Shown in pieces: positions 38,337 to 38,399 of a stretch of 38,399 nt of DNA. The position numbers were made by a program, and so were the translations under genes. Numbering within the stretch: the stretch's first letter is position 1; each line of letters begins with the position of its first letter. Location of the stretch: contig DATLQT010000030.1 of the NCBI GenBank assembly GCA_035535055.1, forward strand, positions 1 through 38,399. Direction: 5' to 3'. The notes below the pieces were generated by a model that was not told where the DNA came from, searched no databases, and saw only the letters and a list, made by a program, of their open reading frames with translations. The stretch comes from UBA6019 sp035535055. Lineage in GTDB: Bacteria > Chloroflexota > Dormibacteria > Dormibacterales > Dormibacteraceae.

Positions 38337-38399
38337 GTGCCGAGAAGATCTCCATACGTCATCGAACTCTCGCCTTCCGAAAGGGCCAAGCTCGAAGCA
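38337..38399 (+). CDS. IS630-type transposase, N-terminal fragment cut by the window edge
   Basis: GTG at 38337 follows a strong AAAGGAGG Shine-Dalgarno. The 21 codons visible read PRRSPYVIELSPSERAKLEA, which is the conserved opening of IS630-family transposases or their helix-turn-helix ORF; these proteins normally continue into an HTH domain and a DDE catalytic core. Only the first residues are in the window, so intactness cannot be judged. The change to a strong ribosome-binding site, unlike most neighbours, fits a mobile gene. Confidence 0.65.
   Translation, partial: MPRRSPYVIELSPSERAKLEA

Noticed and set aside
1..38399. CRISPR array, rRNA, prophage or known riboswitch
   Set aside because: No regularly spaced repeats, rRNA-like blocks, phage structural genes or recognisable riboswitch cores were seen on either strand.

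Overview
This is a high-GC bacterial chromosome segment carrying about 35 genes. It has one tRNA at the left edge and the first codons of an IS630-type transposase at the right edge. There are no phage genes, CRISPR array or rRNA. Many start codons are TTG or GTG, and many genes lack a Shine-Dalgarno site but have a TANNNT -10 box 6-10 nt before the start codon, which points to widespread leaderless transcription. Together with the gene content (E. coli-type FrdABCD, deoC with two ALDH-fold genes, mycoredoxin-like protein, stand-alone Hcp), this fits an uncultured soil Chloroflexota/Dormibacterota-like or deep actinobacterial lineage. The sequence alone does not settle the phylum.

Layout. 1-3.4 kb: tRNA-Pro(CGG), hotdog thioesterase, a divergent crotonase-fold protein, a lipoprotein, a histidine phosphatase, and an MBL-fold hydrolase interrupted by a frameshift. 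9.75 down to 3.4 kb (minus strand): one long run of pseudouridine kinase and pseudouridine-5'-phosphate glycosidase, a frameshifted M19 dipeptidase, frdABCD, and a TfoX/YjbR-like protein. 9.8-13.3 kb: an MFS exporter, then a MarR regulator overlapping a 14-TM DHA2 exporter, with a clear promoter/operator. 13.3-18 kb: M29-type aminopeptidase (minus), a double zinc-ribbon protein, and deoC - aldehyde dehydrogenase - half-length aldehyde dehydrogenase-like protein. 18-19.1 kb (minus): an Hcp-like protein abutting a Tat-exported beta-barrel protein. 19.2-21.9 kb: methyltransferase, mycoredoxin-like protein, papain-like cysteine hydrolase, VOC protein. 28.3 down to 21.9 kb (minus): fatty acyl-CoA reductase/HAD fusion, Zn-alcohol dehydrogenase, LarA-like (nickel-pincer family) protein and PlsC-type acyltransferase with 0-5 nt gaps, followed by translation initiation factor IF-1. 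28.4-33.4 kb: DHH phosphoesterase, M23 peptidase with an FN3-like tail, MDR oxidoreductase, SurE, and an RNase J-like beta-CASP protein. 33.4-38.1 kb: CUT1-type ABC importer (two permeases, one binding lipoprotein), adenosine deaminase and a NUDIX CoA-pyrophosphatase-like protein in one tight operon.

How the genes fit together. Nucleoside breakdown recurs: pseudouridine to uracil and ribose-5-phosphate, deoxyribose-5-phosphate to acetaldehyde (with ALDHs beside it to oxidise the aldehyde), adenosine deamination, and 5'-nucleotide dephosphorylation by SurE. The most unusual parts are the four-gene acyl-reductase/LarA-like operon, the Hcp plus Tat-barrel pair, the apparently split ALDH16-like pair, and genes that seem to lack any canonical start codon (surE with ACG, adenosine deaminase with CTG). 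Two genes carry single-base frameshifts; whether these are real or sequencing errors cannot be decided from the sequence.
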